A DNA stretch of 64,000 bases from Kitasatospora sp. GP82 (GTDB lineage Bacteria; Actinomycetota; Actinomycetes; Streptomycetales; Streptomycetaceae), in assembly GCF_029892105.1 (NCBI RefSeq), contig NZ_JARZAJ010000001.1, positions 248,001-312,000 on the forward strand, in the 5' to 3' direction. The stretch's first letter is position 1; every line of letters begins with the position of its first letter. Positions 17,738 to 27,545 of this stretch are shown here, in pieces. A program made the position numbers and the translations under genes. The notes under the pieces were generated by a model. It had not been told where the DNA came from, did no database searches, and saw only the letters and a list, made by a program, of their open reading frames with translations.

Positions 17738-19777
17738 ATGAAGCTGATCGGCAGGAACGATCCGGGAGCGAGGCCCACCCCGGCCAAGGGCACCAGCACC
17801 AAGGGCATCAGTACCGAAGGCATCAGTACCAACGACATCGGCCTCGACGGCGCAGGCGAGCCGCCCAGGGATGCCGACACCGAGGCATGGGCTATCGGTC
17901 CCGAGGACACCCAGCGGGCGCTGCCCACCCAGCGCACCAACAGCCTGACAGGACCGGCCGGCCTCGAACCGGGGTACGGGCCGGAGCGGCTGGTGCATGT
18001 CTCCGCCCGGCAACTGCTCGACGCCATCGGCCCGTACGGTGGCGGGAGCGCCTCCGTGGCCGGACCGGACCGGGACGACGAGGCGAGCTTCGAGTCCGCG
18101 CTGGCCGCCCGCGAGCAGGCCGCACTGGAGTCCAGGCACCGCCAGGCCGCCGACGCGGGCGACGCCAACGCCGCCAGCCAGCTCGGTGCGCTGCTGCTAC
18201 GCCGGGGCGACCTGGAGGACGCCGAGCCCTACCTGCGCAGCGCGGCGGCCGCCGGGCTGCGCGCCGCCGCCAACAACCTCGGGGTGCTGCTGCACCAGCG
18301 CGGCCACCGCGCCGAGGCCGCCCAGTGGTGGCGGCAGGCCGCCGTCGCGGGCAGCGCACCGGCCGCGCACGCGCTCGGCCTCCAGCTGCGCGACCAGGGC
18401 GAGGAGGAGGCGGCCGAGTACTGGCTGCACTTCGCCGCGGAGAACGGACACCCGCTCGGGGCCTACGCGCTGGGCGATCTGATGGAGCATCGGCGCGACG
18501 TCCGGGCCGAGCGCTGGTTCAGGGCCGCGGCCGACGCGGGCCACCGCGAGGCCGCCTACCGGCTGGCCCGGATGCGGGAGGCGGCGGGCGACAAGGAGAC
18601 CGCCGAGACCTGGTACCGCACTGCCGCCGCCCGCAGCCACGCCCGTGCCGCGCTGCGGCTCGGCGTGCTGCTGGAGGAGCGGGCCGGCGAGGATCCGGCC
18701 TGTGCGGACGAGGCAGCCCGCTGGTACCGGCAGGGTGCGCAGAACGGCGAGCCCAGGGCGGCCTGTGCGCTGGGCTTCCTGCTGCGGGACGCAGGCGATC
18801 TCACCGCCGCCGCCGAGTGGTGGCAGGAGGCCGCCGAGGCCGGGGACGGCATGGCCGCCAACGCGCTCGGCGCGCTGCACGCGAGCCGGGGCGAGGCGGC
18901 CGAGGCCGAGCGCTGGTACCGCGCCGCGATGGATGCGGGCGACCACAACGGCGCCTTCAACCTGGGCCTGCTCTGCGCCGGCGCGGGCCGCGAGGCGCAG
19001 GCCGAGCAGTGGTACCGGCGCGCCGCGTACGCCGGGCACCGGGAGGCGTGCAACGCGCTGGCCGTGGTGCTGCTCCAGCGGGGCGACGAGTCGGGGGCCG
19101 AGCCCTGGTTCTCCAAGGCAGCCGAGGCGGGCAGCGTGGACGGCGCCTTCAACCTGGGCGTCCTGCACGCCGGGCGTGGAGAGCAGCAGCAGGCGCACGA
19201 GTGGTACGCGCGCGCCGCTGCCGAGGGCCACGGCGAGGCTGCCCTCCAGCTGGCGGTTGCGCAGGAGCAGCGCGGCAACCTGACGGGTGCTCTGGAGCGC
19301 TACCGGCAGGCGGCCTCGGGCGGTTCGGCCGAGGGTGCGTTCCGGCTGGCCTCGCTGCTGGACAGGCGTGGCGACGCGGACGCGGAGGCCGAGCACTGGT
19401 ACGCGGTGGCCGCCGATGCGGGCCACCGGCGGGCGCAGGTGCGGATGGGCGTCCGGGCGGCCGAGCGGGGTGCGCTGCAGATCGCGGAGAGCTGGTACCG
19501 GCGGGCGGCCGAGGCGGGCAGCCGCAGCGCGGCCTTCAACCTGGGGCTGCTGCTGGCCCGTCAGGACAGCGAGGCCGAGGCGATGCTCTGGTACACCCGG
19601 GCCGCCGACGCGGGCCACGGACGCGCGGCACTGCGCCTCGCCCTCCTGGCCCTTCGCCGTGGCGAGCCCCTGCAGGCCGAAACCTACTGCCGACGCGCCA
19701 CGGAGTACGGCCCCGCCGAGGTCGCCGAGCGTGCGGCGCGCCTGCTGGGCGCACTGCATTCGGAACTCAGCGCCTGA
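17738..19777 (+). CDS. Sel1/TPR-like repeat protein
   Basis: 679-residue soluble protein made of roughly fifteen 36-residue Sel1-like repeats from about residue 115 to the end, each with the pattern A-x-x-W(Y)-R-x-A-A-x-A-G-x-x-x-A-x-x-x-L-G-x-L. Such solenoids are protein-interaction scaffolds. The N-terminal ~100 residues are disordered and include a small tandem repeat (KGTSTKGIST-EGIST). GGGAG precedes ATG 17738; ATG 17705 lacks a ribosome-binding site. Strong GC bias from the Ala-rich repeats is normal for the family. Partner unknown. Confidence 0.82.
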   Translation: MKLIGRNDPGARPTPAKGTSTKGISTEGISTNDIGLDGAGEPPRDADTEAWAIGPEDTQRALPTQRTNSLTGPAGLEPGYGPERLVHVSARQLLDAIGPYGGGSASVAGPDRDDEASFESALAAREQAALESRHRQAADAGDANAASQLGALLLRRGDLEDAEPYLRSAAAAGLRAAANNLGVLLHQRGHRAEAAQWWRQAAVAGSAPAAHALGLQLRDQGEEEAAEYWLHFAAENGHPLGAYALGDLMEHRRDVRAERWFRAAADAGHREAAYRLARMREAAGDKETAETWYRTAAARSHARAALRLGVLLEERAGEDPACADEAARWYRQGAQNGEPRAACALGFLLRDAGDLTAAAEWWQEAAEAGDGMAANALGALHASRGEAAEAERWYRAAMDAGDHNGAFNLGLLCAGAGREAQAEQWYRRAAYAGHREACNALAVVLLQRGDESGAEPWFSKAAEAGSVDGAFNLGVLHAGRGEQQQAHEWYARAAAEGHGEAALQLAVAQEQRGNLTGALERYRQAASGGSAEGAFRLASLLDRRGDADAEAEHWYAVAADAGHRRAQVRMGVRAAERGALQIAESWYRRAAEAGSRSAAFNLGLLLARQDSEAEAMLWYTRAADAGHGRAALRLALLALRRGEPLQAETYCRRATEYGPAEVAERAARLLGALHSELSA

Positions 19778-19888
19778 GCTCTGAGCCTCCAGTGCCAAGG
19801 CTGAGCTCTTCAGCAGAGTCCCGCGCCCCTGAAGGTTCACCCTTGCTCCTGCTGAAGGGCTCACCCTTTGCCCCGAGGGGCTACCCGC
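19778..19888. repeat. Short degenerate dispersed repeat
   Basis: Spacer between convergent genes with several near-copies of an AAGGCTGAGCTCTTCAGCAG / CCCCTGAAGG / CTGCTGAAGGG type sequence (19797-19885). It resembles the short CAGTTCCCCGCGCCCCTGAAGG element scattered in streptomycete intergenic regions; it may double as a terminator. Confidence 0.3.
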
Positions 19889-20305
19889 TCAGGGCCTTGC
19901 GCAGTCGGGGCAGAGGCCGCGGTAGGTGACCTCGGCGCCCGAGATGACAAAGCCGAAGCGTTCGGTGGCGGGGAGGGCCGCGATTGGATCACCCTGGGGG
20001 TGGACGTCGCGGATGGCGCCGCAGCCGGAGCAGATCAGGTGCTGATGGGCGTGGTGTGCATTGGGGTCGTACCGCTTGGCGCGGCCGTCGGTGCTGACCT
20101 CCAGCACCTCGCCGAGTGTCACCAGTTCGCCGAGGGTGTTGTAGACGGTGGCGCGGCTGATCTCGGGAAGCCGCTGCACCGCCCGCGCGTGCACCTCGTC
20201 GGCGGTCAGGTGCACATGGTCGCCGTTGAGGACCTCGGCCACGACCCGGCGCTGCGAGGTCAGGCGCCACCCACGTCCGCGAAGTCGTTCCAGCAGGTCA
20301 CTCAT
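19889..20305 (-). CDS. catR: Fur-family peroxide-responsive repressor CatR
   Basis: Fur/PerR-family metalloregulator of 138 residues. It has the winged-helix DNA-binding half (RLTSQRRVVAEVL, ISRATVYNTLGEL), the metal-sensing HAHQH, and zinc-site cysteines CSGC and CPDC. It is divergent from catA, and the operator lies between them, matching S. coelicolor CatR, which represses catA until peroxide oxidises it. ATG 20305 is chosen by homology; no Shine-Dalgarno is visible, so the mRNA may be leaderless, and a GTG at 20323 is possible. Confidence 0.9.
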   Translation of the reverse strand: MSDLLERLRGRGWRLTSQRRVVAEVLNGDHVHLTADEVHARAVQRLPEISRATVYNTLGELVTLGEVLEVSTDGRAKRYDPNAHHAHQHLICSGCGAIRDVHPQGDPIAALPATERFGFVISGAEVTYRGLCPDCARP

Positions 20306-20344
20306 GGAAACAGGGTAGGGCACATTCCGAAGTTGGTTCCAGTA

Positions 20345-20372
20345 TTGACTTAGACAAAGTCCAGGCTAGGAT
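20345..20372 (+). promoter_or_regulatory. catA promoter with overlapping CatR operator
   Basis: TTGACT (20345-20350), 16-bp spacing, TAGGAT (20367-20372) form a good -35/-10 pair. The inverted repeat GACTT-AGACA-AAGTC (20347-20361) covers the -35 box, as expected for a Fur/PerR-type repressor site. CatR repression of both genes is inferred from this. Confidence 0.65.
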
Positions 20373-20409
20373 CGAGTCTGTCACGACCGGATAACGCGGA
20401 GGCACTTCC

Positions 20410-21888
20410 ATGACGACCCAGGACGAGCTGCGGCCCACTCTGACCACGGAGGCCGGTGCCCCCGTCGCGGACAACCAGAACACCGAGACCGCCGGCATAG
20501 GCGGCCCGGCCCTGATCCAGGACCAGCTGCTCTTCGAGAAGCTCGCCCACTTCAACCGCGAGCGCATCCCGGAGCGCGTGGTGCACGCCCGTGGCGCCGC
20601 CGCGTACGGCACCTTCACCGTGACCGCCGACGTCACGGCCTACACCCGGGCCAAGTTCCTCTCGGAGATCGGCAAGCAGACCGAGACCTTCCTGCGCTTC
20701 TCCACCGTGGCCGGCAACCTCGGCTCGGCCGACGCCGTCCGCGACCCGCGCGGCTTCGCGCTGAAGTTCTACACCGAGGACGGCAACTACGACCTCGTCG
20801 GCAACAACACCCCGGTGTTCTTCATCAAGGACGCCATCAAGTTCCCCGACTTCATCCACACCCAGAAGCGCGACCCGTACACCGGCTCGCAGGAGGCGGA
20901 CAACGTCTGGGACTTCTGGGGTCTGTCGCCCGAGTCCACCCACCAGGTGACCTGGCTCTTCGGTGACCGCGGCATCCCGGCCTCCTACCGTCACCTCAAC
21001 GGCTACGGCTCGCACACGTACCAGTGGCAGAACGAGGCCGGCGAGTACTTCTGGGTCAAGTACCACTTCAAGACCGACCAGGGCATCAAGAACCTCACCC
21101 AGGACGAGGCCAACACGCTTGCCGGTGAGGACCCGGACAGCCACCAGCGCGACCTGCGCGAGGCGATCGAGCGCGGCGAGTTCCCGAGCTGGACCGTCCA
21201 GGTGCAGATCATGCCGGCCGCCGACGCCGCGCAGTACCGCTTCAACCCGTTCGACCTGACCAAGGTCTGGCCGCACGAGGACTACCCGCCGATCGAGATC
21301 GGCAAGCTGGAGCTCAACCGCAACCCGGAGAACGTCTTCGCCGAGGTCGAGCAGTCGATCTTCTCCCCGGCGCACTTCGTCCCCGGCATCGGCCCGTCGC
21401 CCGACAAGATGCTCCAGGGCCGCCTGTTCGCCTACGCGGACGCCCACCGCTACCGCGTCGGCATCAACGCCGACCACCTGCCGGTGAACCGCCCGCACGC
21501 CACCGAGGCGCGCACCAACAGCCGTGACGGCTACCTCTACGACGGCCGCCACGGCCGCCAGAAGAACTACGAGCCCAACAGCTTCGGCGGCCCCGTCGAG
21601 ACCGGCCGCCCGCTCTGGTCCGCCGTCCCGGTCACCGGCGGCACCGGCACCCACGTCGCCCCCTCGCACGCCGAGGACAGCGACTTCGTGCAGGCGGGCA
21701 ACCTCTACCGCCTCTTCTCCGAGGACGAGAAGCAGCGCCTGATCGCCAACCTGGCCGGCTTCATCGCCAAGGTCTCGGCCGACCGCGACGACATCGTCGA
21801 GCGGGCGGTCGACAACTTCCGCAAGGCCGACGCCGACTACGGCCGGCGCCTGGAGAACGCGGTGCGCGAGCTCCGCAAGCAGAAGTAG
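20410..21888 (+). CDS. catA: Heme catalase CatA
   Basis: Monofunctional heme catalase (small-subunit type, 492 residues) splitting hydrogen peroxide in the cytoplasm. Visible are the distal-heme His in [20 protein letters not shown], the Asn in the GNNTPVFFI block, and the proximal-heme region [14 protein letters not shown] with its Tyr ligand. GGAGG is 8 nt before ATG. It is driven by the promoter overlapping the CatR operator, and ends at a strong hairpin shared with hisN. Confidence 0.95.
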   Translation: MTTQDELRPTLTTEAGAPVADNQNTETAGIGGPALIQDQLLFEKLAHFNRERIPERVVHARGAAAYGTFTVTADVTAYTRAKFLSEIGKQTETFLRFSTVAGNLGSADAVRDPRGFALKFYTEDGNYDLVGNNTPVFFIKDAIKFPDFIHTQKRDPYTGSQEADNVWDFWGLSPESTHQVTWLFGDRGIPASYRHLNGYGSHTYQWQNEAGEYFWVKYHFKTDQGIKNLTQDEANTLAGEDPDSHQRDLREAIERGEFPSWTVQVQIMPAADAAQYRFNPFDLTKVWPHEDYPPIEIGKLELNRNPENVFAEVEQSIFSPAHFVPGIGPSPDKMLQGRLFAYADAHRYRVGINADHLPVNRPHATEARTNSRDGYLYDGRHGRQKNYEPNSFGGPVETGRPLWSAVPVTGGTGTHVAPSHAEDSDFVQAGNLYRLFSEDEKQRLIANLAGFIAKVSADRDDIVERAVDNFRKADADYGRRLENAVRELRKQK

Positions 21889-21903
21889 CCCGACCCCTAG
21901 GCC

Positions 21904-21944
21904 GCGGGCCCTGGGACCAGCTTCGTACTGGTCCCAGGGCCCGC
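21904..21944. terminator. Bidirectional terminator between catA and hisN
   Basis: 17-bp perfect stem GCGGGCCCTGGGACCAG with a 7-nt loop, midway between two convergent genes. Confidence 0.85.
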
Positions 21945-21961
21945 ACCCACACAGCGGACGG

Positions 21962-22759
21962 TCAGACGCTCAGCCGGCGCAGTGCCTCGTCGTGCAGCAG
22001 GCCGTTGGAGGCCACCGCGTCCGCACCGCTCACGCCGTCGATGCCGTCCAGGCCGGTGAAACGGCCGCCCGCCTCCTGGACGATGACGCACGGGGCCGCC
22101 ATGTCCCACAGGCTCAGCTCCGGCTCGGCCGCGATGTCCACCGCGCCCTCGGCGACCATCATGTACGACCAGAAGTCGCCGAACGCCCGGGTGCGCCAGC
22201 AGGAGCGGGTGAGGTCCAGGAAGGCGTCGAGCCGTCCGCGCTCCTCCCAGCCGCTGAGCGAGGAGTACGACAGCGAGGAGTCCTCGATCCGGGGGACCTT
22301 GGACACCTCGATCCGGCTCGCCTTGGCCAGACTGCGTCCGGCGAACGCGCCCAGACCCTTGGCCGCCCACCAGCGGCGGTTCAGTGCAGGGGCGGAGACG
22401 ATGCCGACCACCGGCTCCTGCTCGCCGTCCGGGCCCTCCTCAAGGAGCGCGATCAGGGTGGCCCAGACCGGCACGCCCCGGACGTAGTTCTTGGTCCCGT
22501 CGATCGGGTCGATCACCCAGCGGCGCGGGCCCGAGCCCAGCAGGCCGAACTCCTCGCCCAGCACGGCGTCCCGCGGCCTGGCCCGCTGCAGCACGCTGCG
22601 CACCAGCTCCTCGGCGGCCTTGTCGGCATCGCTCACGGGCGTCAGGTCGGGCTTGGTCTCGATCTGGAGGTCCAGCGCCTTGAAGCGCTCCATGGTGATG
22701 GAGTCGGCCGAGTCGGCGAGGACATGGGCGAGGCGGAGGTCATCGTGGTAGTCGGCCAT
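21962..22759 (-). CDS. hisN: Histidinol-phosphatase, inositol-monophosphatase family
   Basis: 265-residue Mg-dependent phosphatase of the inositol-monophosphatase fold. Metal-binding motifs are GEEFG (E), [12 protein letters not shown] (D-x-D-G-T) and WDMAAP. The actinobacterial HisN type removes phosphate from histidinol phosphate in histidine synthesis; the S. coelicolor gene in this neighbourhood is a proven histidinol-phosphatase. It stands alone, away from the main his genes, and ends at the catA terminator. Confidence 0.9.
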   Translation of the reverse strand: MADYHDDLRLAHVLADSADSITMERFKALDLQIETKPDLTPVSDADKAAEELVRSVLQRARPRDAVLGEEFGLLGSGPRRWVIDPIDGTKNYVRGVPVWATLIALLEEGPDGEQEPVVGIVSAPALNRRWWAAKGLGAFAGRSLAKASRIEVSKVPRIEDSSLSYSSLSGWEERGRLDAFLDLTRSCWRTRAFGDFWSYMMVAEGAVDIAAEPELSLWDMAAPCVIVQEAGGRFTGLDGIDGVSGADAVASNGLLHDEALRRLSV

Positions 22760-22834
22760 GCTCGAACACTATCGAGCCGTCATGGGGTGCGTCCGTGCGG
22801 CTCGCACAGCGGGACGCGCCTCGGCGGAGGCCGC

Positions 22835-23158
22835 TCAGTGGCCGCTGCCGCTCAGCTGGAGGCCGACCACGCCCGCGATCACCAGGGTGATCGAGACCAG
22901 TTTGAGTACCGAGGTCGACTCGTTCAGCCAGATCATGCCGTAGATCGCCGTTCCGGCCGCGCCGATGCCGGTCCAGACCGCGTAGGCGCTGCCCACCGGC
23001 AGTGACTTGAGGGAGAGGGTGAGCAGACCGAAGCTGCCGAGCGCGAAGCAGGCGAAGCCGATGGTGGGCCAGAGCTTGGTGAAGCCGTCGCTCAGCTTGA
23101 GGTTGATGGCGAAGCCGGTCTCCAGCAGACCGGCGATGATCACCAAGGCCCATGCCAT
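22835..23158 (-). CDS. SMR-family exporter, Gdx/SugE subtype
   Basis: 107-residue four-helix small multidrug resistance protein. Helix 1 holds the conserved Glu (IIAGLLETGFAINLK) and helix 3 the signature GSAYAVWTGIGAAG. This GxxYAVWTGIGA pattern is of the Gdx (SugE) subtype, which exports guanidinium in exchange for protons. I looked for a guanidine riboswitch upstream and did not find one. A single SMR gene of this subtype works as a dual-topology homodimer. Confidence 0.85.
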   Translation of the reverse strand: MAWALVIIAGLLETGFAINLKLSDGFTKLWPTIGFACFALGSFGLLTLSLKSLPVGSAYAVWTGIGAAGTAIYGMIWLNESTSVLKLVSITLVIAGVVGLQLSGSGH

Positions 23159-23282
23159 CGAGCTGACTCCCTGCCGCGTCGAGGACTGACCTTCCTATGA
23201 TCACCACGCGCGGGCCGTCCGACACGTTCTCGGGGCAGTCGGGGCGCCCCCGAGGGCACTGCCGATCGCCCCGTCAAGAGTG

Positions 23283-24338
23283 TCAGTCGCCCTCGCGGGT
23301 CTCGCGGGTGGCGAGCAGACGGCGCAGCGAGTAGAGGCGGGCGGGCTCGGCGTGGCCGTCGGTGACCCAGGTGTCCAGCGCGCAGTCGGGTTCGTCGTGG
23401 CTGCAGGCGCGCGGGCAGTCGGTGGTGCCCGGCTCCAGGTCGGGGAAGGCGTGGATCACCCGGGACGGGTCGATGTGCGAGAGGCCGAAGGAGCGGAAGC
23501 CCGGGGTGTCGATCACCCAGCCCGGGTTGAGCGCCTTCTTCGAGCCCGGCTTGGCGCCCGGCGGCGGGGGCAGCCGCAGGGCCAGCGCCGAGACGGTGGT
23601 GTGCCGCCCGCGTCCGGTCACCGCGTTCACATGACCGGTCGTCCGCTGGTGCTGCGGTACCAGTGCGTTGACCAGGGTGGTCTTGCCGACGCCCGAGTGC
23701 CCGATGAAGACGGTGGCGCGCCCGCGCAGGTGCTCACGGACGGCCTCGGCCCCGGCGTCGGCCAGCTCGTCCCGCCGGGTGACCACGTAGCGGATGCCCA
23801 GCGGCGCGTAGGACTCCAGCAGTGGCTCGGCCGAGGCCAGGTCGGCCTTGGTGAGCACCAGCAGCGGCTCCATGCCCGCGTCGTAGGCGGCGACCAGGCA
23901 GCGGTCGATCAGCCGGGGCCTGGGCTCCGGGTCGGCCAGCGCGGTGACGATGGCCAGCTGCTCGGCGTTGGCGACGACGATCCGCTCGTACGGGTCGTCG
24001 TCGTCCGCGGTGCGGCGCAGCACCGAGGTGCGCTCCTCGACCCGGACGATCCGGGCCAGGGTGTCGGGTTCGCCGGAGAGGTCGCCGACCACGTTGACGA
24101 CATCGCCGACGACGACGCCCTTGCGGCCCAGTTCACGGGCCTTCATGGCGACGACCTCGCGCTCCTGCTTGGTCCCGGCGTCCACCAGGCAGGTGAGCCG
24201 ACCCCGGTCCACCGTGAGGATCATCGCCTCGGCGGCGTCCTCGTGCTTGGGCCGGATCCGCGTCCGTGGCCGGGAGCCCTTGCGGCCCGGGCGGTTGCGG
24301 ATGTCGTCCTCGTCGGCGTCCTTACCGTAACGGCGCAT
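23283..24338 (-). CDS. rsgA: Ribosome small-subunit biogenesis GTPase RsgA
   Basis: Circularly permuted GTPase that helps 30S subunit maturation. After an N-terminal OB-like part come the permuted motifs: G4 TKAD, G1 GHSGVGKTT, G3 DTPG. The zinc-binding C-terminus CPRACSHDEPDC is intact. Length 351 residues; a basic, disordered extension precedes the OB fold. It follows aroA by 15 nt, and they form an operon in streptomycetes. Confidence 0.93.
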   Translation of the reverse strand: MRRYGKDADEDDIRNRPGRKGSRPRTRIRPKHEDAAEAMILTVDRGRLTCLVDAGTKQEREVVAMKARELGRKGVVVGDVVNVVGDLSGEPDTLARIVRVEERTSVLRRTADDDDPYERIVVANAEQLAIVTALADPEPRPRLIDRCLVAAYDAGMEPLLVLTKADLASAEPLLESYAPLGIRYVVTRRDELADAGAEAVREHLRGRATVFIGHSGVGKTTLVNALVPQHQRTTGHVNAVTGRGRHTTVSALALRLPPPPGAKPGSKKALNPGWVIDTPGFRSFGLSHIDPSRVIHAFPDLEPGTTDCPRACSHDEPDCALDTWVTDGHAEPARLYSLRRLLATRETREGD

Positions 24339-24353
24339 GGTGCAGTACTCCCC

Positions 24354-25673
24354 TTAGCCCTGACCCAGTAGGTCGGCCCACATCTGCGGGAAGTCGGGCA
24401 GGGTCTTGGCCGTGGTCGCCACGTTCTCCACCCGGACTCCCTCGACGGCGAGGCCGAGCACCGCGGCGGCGGTGGCCAGGCGATGGTCCTCGTAGGTGTG
24501 GAAGACGCCGCCGTGCAGCGGGCGCGGACGGATCCGCAGGCCGTCCTCGGTCTCGGTGACATCGCCGCCGAGGTCGTTGATCTCCTTGGCCAGCGCGGCC
24601 AGGCGGTCGGTCTCGTGCATCCGCAGGTGGGCGATGCCGTACAGGTGGGACTCGGAGTCGGCCAGCGCGGCGACGGCCGCGATCACCGGGGTCAGCTCGC
24701 CGACGTCGTGCAGGTCCACCTCGATGCCGTGGATCCGGCCGGTGCCGGAGAACTCCAGGCCGTCGTCGGTGAAACGGCAGCTGCCGCCCATCAGGGAGTA
24801 GATCTCGCGCAGCTGGTCGCCCGGCTGGTAGGTGTGCTTGGGCCAGTCGCGGACGGTCACCCGGCCGCCGGTGACCAGCGCGGCGGCGAAGAACGGCGCG
24901 GCGTTCGACAGATCCGGCTCGACGACGAGGTCGCGGCCGATCAGCGCGCCCGGGGTGACCCGCCAGACGTCCTTCTCGCCGCCGTCCTCCGGCGCGTCCA
25001 CCTGGGCACCGGCCTTGCGGACCATGTCCACGGTCATCCGGATGTGCGGGAGAGAGGGGACACTGCCGCCGATGTTCCGGATCTCCACGCCGTTGTTGTA
25101 GCGGGCACCGGAGAGAAGCAGGGCGGAGATGAACTGGGAGGAGGAGGACGCGTCCAGCTCGACCGAGCCGCCGTCCAGCGCGCCGGAGCCGTGCACGGTG
25201 AGGGGGAAGCCGCCGCGCCCGCCGTCGTCGATCCGGGCGCCGAGCGCGCGCAGGGCGTTGATCACGCCGTGCTGCGGCCGCTCGTACGAGCGCGGGTCGC
25301 CGTCGAAGTGCACCAGGCCGTCGGCCAGCACCGCGAGCGGGGGGAGGAAGCGCATGACCGTACCGGCGTTGCCGACGTCCACCTGGGCAGGGCCGAGCAG
25401 CCGACCGGCCGGGATGACCCGCCAGGCCTCGCCGCCGCCGGTGCCGCCGCTGGCGGTGTTGACCGTCTCCTCGATGCCCACGCCGAGCGCCCGCAGGCCG
25501 TCCGCCATCAGCTGGGAGTCGCGGCTGCGCAGCGGGCGGCGCACCCAGCCGGGGCCGTCGGCCAGGGCCGCCAGCACCAGGGCGCGGTTGGTCGCCGACT
25601 TGGAGCCGGGGATGGTGACGGTCGCGTCGACGGCGGTGGTCGCAACGGGGGCGGGCCACAGGGCTTCGGTCAT
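24354..25673 (-). CDS. aroA: 3-phosphoshikimate 1-carboxyvinyltransferase (EPSP synthase)
   Basis: EPSP synthase, shikimate pathway step six: shikimate-3-phosphate plus phosphoenolpyruvate. 439 residues. Visible are GSKSATNRALVLAAL near residue 22 (Lys and Ser substrate ligands), GNAGTVMRFLP, the D/E/K cluster in DVGELTPVIAA, LRMHETDRL and TYEDHRLA, all typical of the two-domain fold. The SATNR pattern is an actinobacterial type. First gene of the aroA-rsgA unit. Confidence 0.95.
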   Translation of the reverse strand: MTEALWPAPVATTAVDATVTIPGSKSATNRALVLAALADGPGWVRRPLRSRDSQLMADGLRALGVGIEETVNTASGGTGGGEAWRVIPAGRLLGPAQVDVGNAGTVMRFLPPLAVLADGLVHFDGDPRSYERPQHGVINALRALGARIDDGGRGGFPLTVHGSGALDGGSVELDASSSSQFISALLLSGARYNNGVEIRNIGGSVPSLPHIRMTVDMVRKAGAQVDAPEDGGEKDVWRVTPGALIGRDLVVEPDLSNAAPFFAAALVTGGRVTVRDWPKHTYQPGDQLREIYSLMGGSCRFTDDGLEFSGTGRIHGIEVDLHDVGELTPVIAAVAALADSESHLYGIAHLRMHETDRLAALAKEINDLGGDVTETEDGLRIRPRPLHGGVFHTYEDHRLATAAAVLGLAVEGVRVENVATTAKTLPDFPQMWADLLGQG

Positions 25674-25863
25674 GTGCCAAGTCTAGGGGCCCGGGTAATC
25701 AGGGCTTCGTTCCTATTCGAATGGCGGACGTGCGTTCTGCGAAGACATGCTCAAGGCGTGGTGGCCGCGCGCCGCCCCAGGGGGCGAGCGGCAACCCTCC
25801 GGGGCAAGGGGCAGTTCTTCAGAGCCCCGCGCCGCCAACGGTTCACCACCTGCGCTGAGGGGT
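25674..25863. repeat. Spacer with degenerate dispersed repeat
   Basis: 190 bp between aroA (starts 25673) and the end of the M50-like gene. It contains GGCAAGGGGCAGTTCTTCAG and CCCCGCGCCGCC (about 25790-25850), a degenerate copy of the short intergenic element noted elsewhere in this window. No gene seen. Confidence 0.35.
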
Positions 25864-26568
25864 TCAGCGGGACATCAGCCAGGTGCCGCCGGCGAGAAGG
25901 CAGGAGAGGGCGATGACCAGGAAGAGGGTCACCCAGAGGACTCCGGCCACCCCGGTCAGCCTGGCCAGCTGGTCCGCGTCGGAGTCGGGGGCCTCGCCGC
26001 GCCGCCGCTTGACCTGGAGCTCGACCACCGGCCGCACCCCGGCGAACAGCAGGAACCACACGCCCAGATACGCGAAGACCGCCTGCAACTGCCCGCCGCC
26101 GTACCAGGAGATCAGCACGAAGGCCGCGCCGGTGAGCACCACCGAGAGCAGTCCGAAGGCGTTTCGCACCATGATCAGGAGGGCGGCCAGCAGGACGATC
26201 CCGATCCACAGCAGCTGCGCGATGTGCTGCCCGGAGAGCAGGGCGGCGCCGCCGAGGCCGAGCAGCGGCGGGGCGGTGTATCCGGAGGCGGCGGTGAGGA
26301 TCATGCCGGGGCCGGTCGGCGGACCGGAGGAGATGGTCAGGCCCGAGGTGTCCGAGTGCAGCCGGATCCCGGCCAGCCTGCGCCGGGTGAGGACGGCGGC
26401 CAGGCCGTGACCGCCCTCGTGCGCGATGGTCACCACGTTGCGGCTGAACCGCCAGATCGGGCGCAGCAGTACCGCGAGCAGGGCCACCGCCGCCGTGGCC
26501 GGGGCGACCCAGCTCGGCGGCCCCGGCTGGGAGCCGACCACCAGGTGCCATACGTATGTGCTGTCCAT
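25864..26568 (-). CDS. M50-like membrane metallopeptidase
   Basis: 234-residue polytopic membrane protein of the M50B-like (YwcF/peptidase M50 family) group. The zinc motif HEGGH (AHEGGHGLAAVL) lies in the second transmembrane segment, about residue 53. The protein has six or so hydrophobic helices. Membrane peptidases of this kind cut within the bilayer, but no partner anti-sigma factor is adjacent, so the substrate is unknown. The start at MDSTYVW is preceded by GAAGG. Confidence 0.78.
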   Translation of the reverse strand: MDSTYVWHLVVGSQPGPPSWVAPATAAVALLAVLLRPIWRFSRNVVTIAHEGGHGLAAVLTRRRLAGIRLHSDTSGLTISSGPPTGPGMILTAASGYTAPPLLGLGGAALLSGQHIAQLLWIGIVLLAALLIMVRNAFGLLSVVLTGAAFVLISWYGGGQLQAVFAYLGVWFLLFAGVRPVVELQVKRRRGEAPDSDADQLARLTGVAGVLWVTLFLVIALSCLLAGGTWLMSR

Positions 26569-26713
26569 GCCCTGCCTTCCGTGGTCGTCGCGAGCCCTGC
26601 CGCTCCGGAACCGAGTGGGCAGCCTCCCATGGCAGGACGGCCCTGCGGTACTCCGCGGTTCTGGTGGGTGAGATGGGGCACAGCCGGGCGGGGGCGCATG
26701 GCAAGCTGGCGGC

Positions 26714-27469
26714 ATGTGCGGACGTTTCGCCTCCACCACCAAGCCCGAGGACCTGGTCGAGATCTTCGGTGTCCAGCAGTGGGATCCGGCCGAGACCATC
26801 GCGCCGAGCTGGAACGTGGCGCCCACCGACTCGGCGTACGCGGTGCTGGACCGCGCCCCCAAGGGAGAGCGTGAGCCGGTGCGCCAGTTGCGCGTACTGC
26901 GCTGGGGCCTGGTGCCGTCCTGGTCCAGGTCGGCCGAGACTGCGGTGAAGATGATCAACGCGCGGGCCGACACGGTGCACGAGAAGCCCGCCTACCGCCA
27001 GGCCTTCGCCTCCCGCCGCTGCCTGCTCCCGGTCGACGGCTACTACGAGTGGCAGACCATATCCGGCGAGAAGGGCAAGCCGCGCAAGCAGCCCTTCCTC
27101 GTGAGCCGGGTCGACGGCCGACTGCTCGCCCTGGCCGGGCTGTACGAGTTCTGGCGGGACCGCACCCGCCCGGCCGACGACCCCCTGGGGTGGCTGGTCA
27201 CCTGCACCATCGTCACCACCGAGGCCGAACCCGCCCTGGCCCCGATCCACGAGCGGATGCCGCTCTTCCTCGACCCCTCCGACTTCGACGCCTGGCTGGA
27301 CCCGGCCATCGGCGAACCCGAGGAGTTGCGGCCGCTGCTTGTCGCGCCCCCGCCGGGCGCGTTGCAGGCCGTCCCGGTCTCGGCGGCGGTCGGCAATATC
27401 CGCAACAACGGACCGGAGTTGCTCAAGCCGCTCTCGGAGACCGGAAACGACGGGACGATGCTGTTCTGA
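26714..27469 (+). CDS. yedK: SRAP-domain abasic-site processing protein (YedK/HMCES)
   Basis: 251-residue SRAP (SOS-response-associated peptidase) protein that covalently captures abasic sites in single-stranded DNA. Cys2 (MCGRFA) is the nucleophile after Met removal; other family residues are the Asn in INARAD, Glu in GYYEW and His in HERMP. Length is normal. Neighbours give no operon clue. Confidence 0.93.
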   Translation: MCGRFASTTKPEDLVEIFGVQQWDPAETIAPSWNVAPTDSAYAVLDRAPKGEREPVRQLRVLRWGLVPSWSRSAETAVKMINARADTVHEKPAYRQAFASRRCLLPVDGYYEWQTISGEKGKPRKQPFLVSRVDGRLLALAGLYEFWRDRTRPADDPLGWLVTCTIVTTEAEPALAPIHERMPLFLDPSDFDAWLDPAIGEPEELRPLLVAPPPGALQAVPVSAAVGNIRNNGPELLKPLSETGNDGTMLF

Positions 27470-27545
27470 TCCCGGGTGGTTCCCGGGGGGTTCCCGAGTG
27501 GATGTGACAGAGTCGAAGTCGATCTTCCGAGTTCCTGGAGCCGCC

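Noticed and set aside
17475..17741. 88-codon plus-strand frame before the Sel1-repeat gene
   Set aside because: Starts in the terminator palindrome, shows poor codon bias, and has no ribosome-binding site or motif.
23159..23282. Guanidine riboswitch before the SMR exporter
   Set aside because: No ykkC-type conserved core was seen; only a GC-rich hairpin probably ending rsgA.
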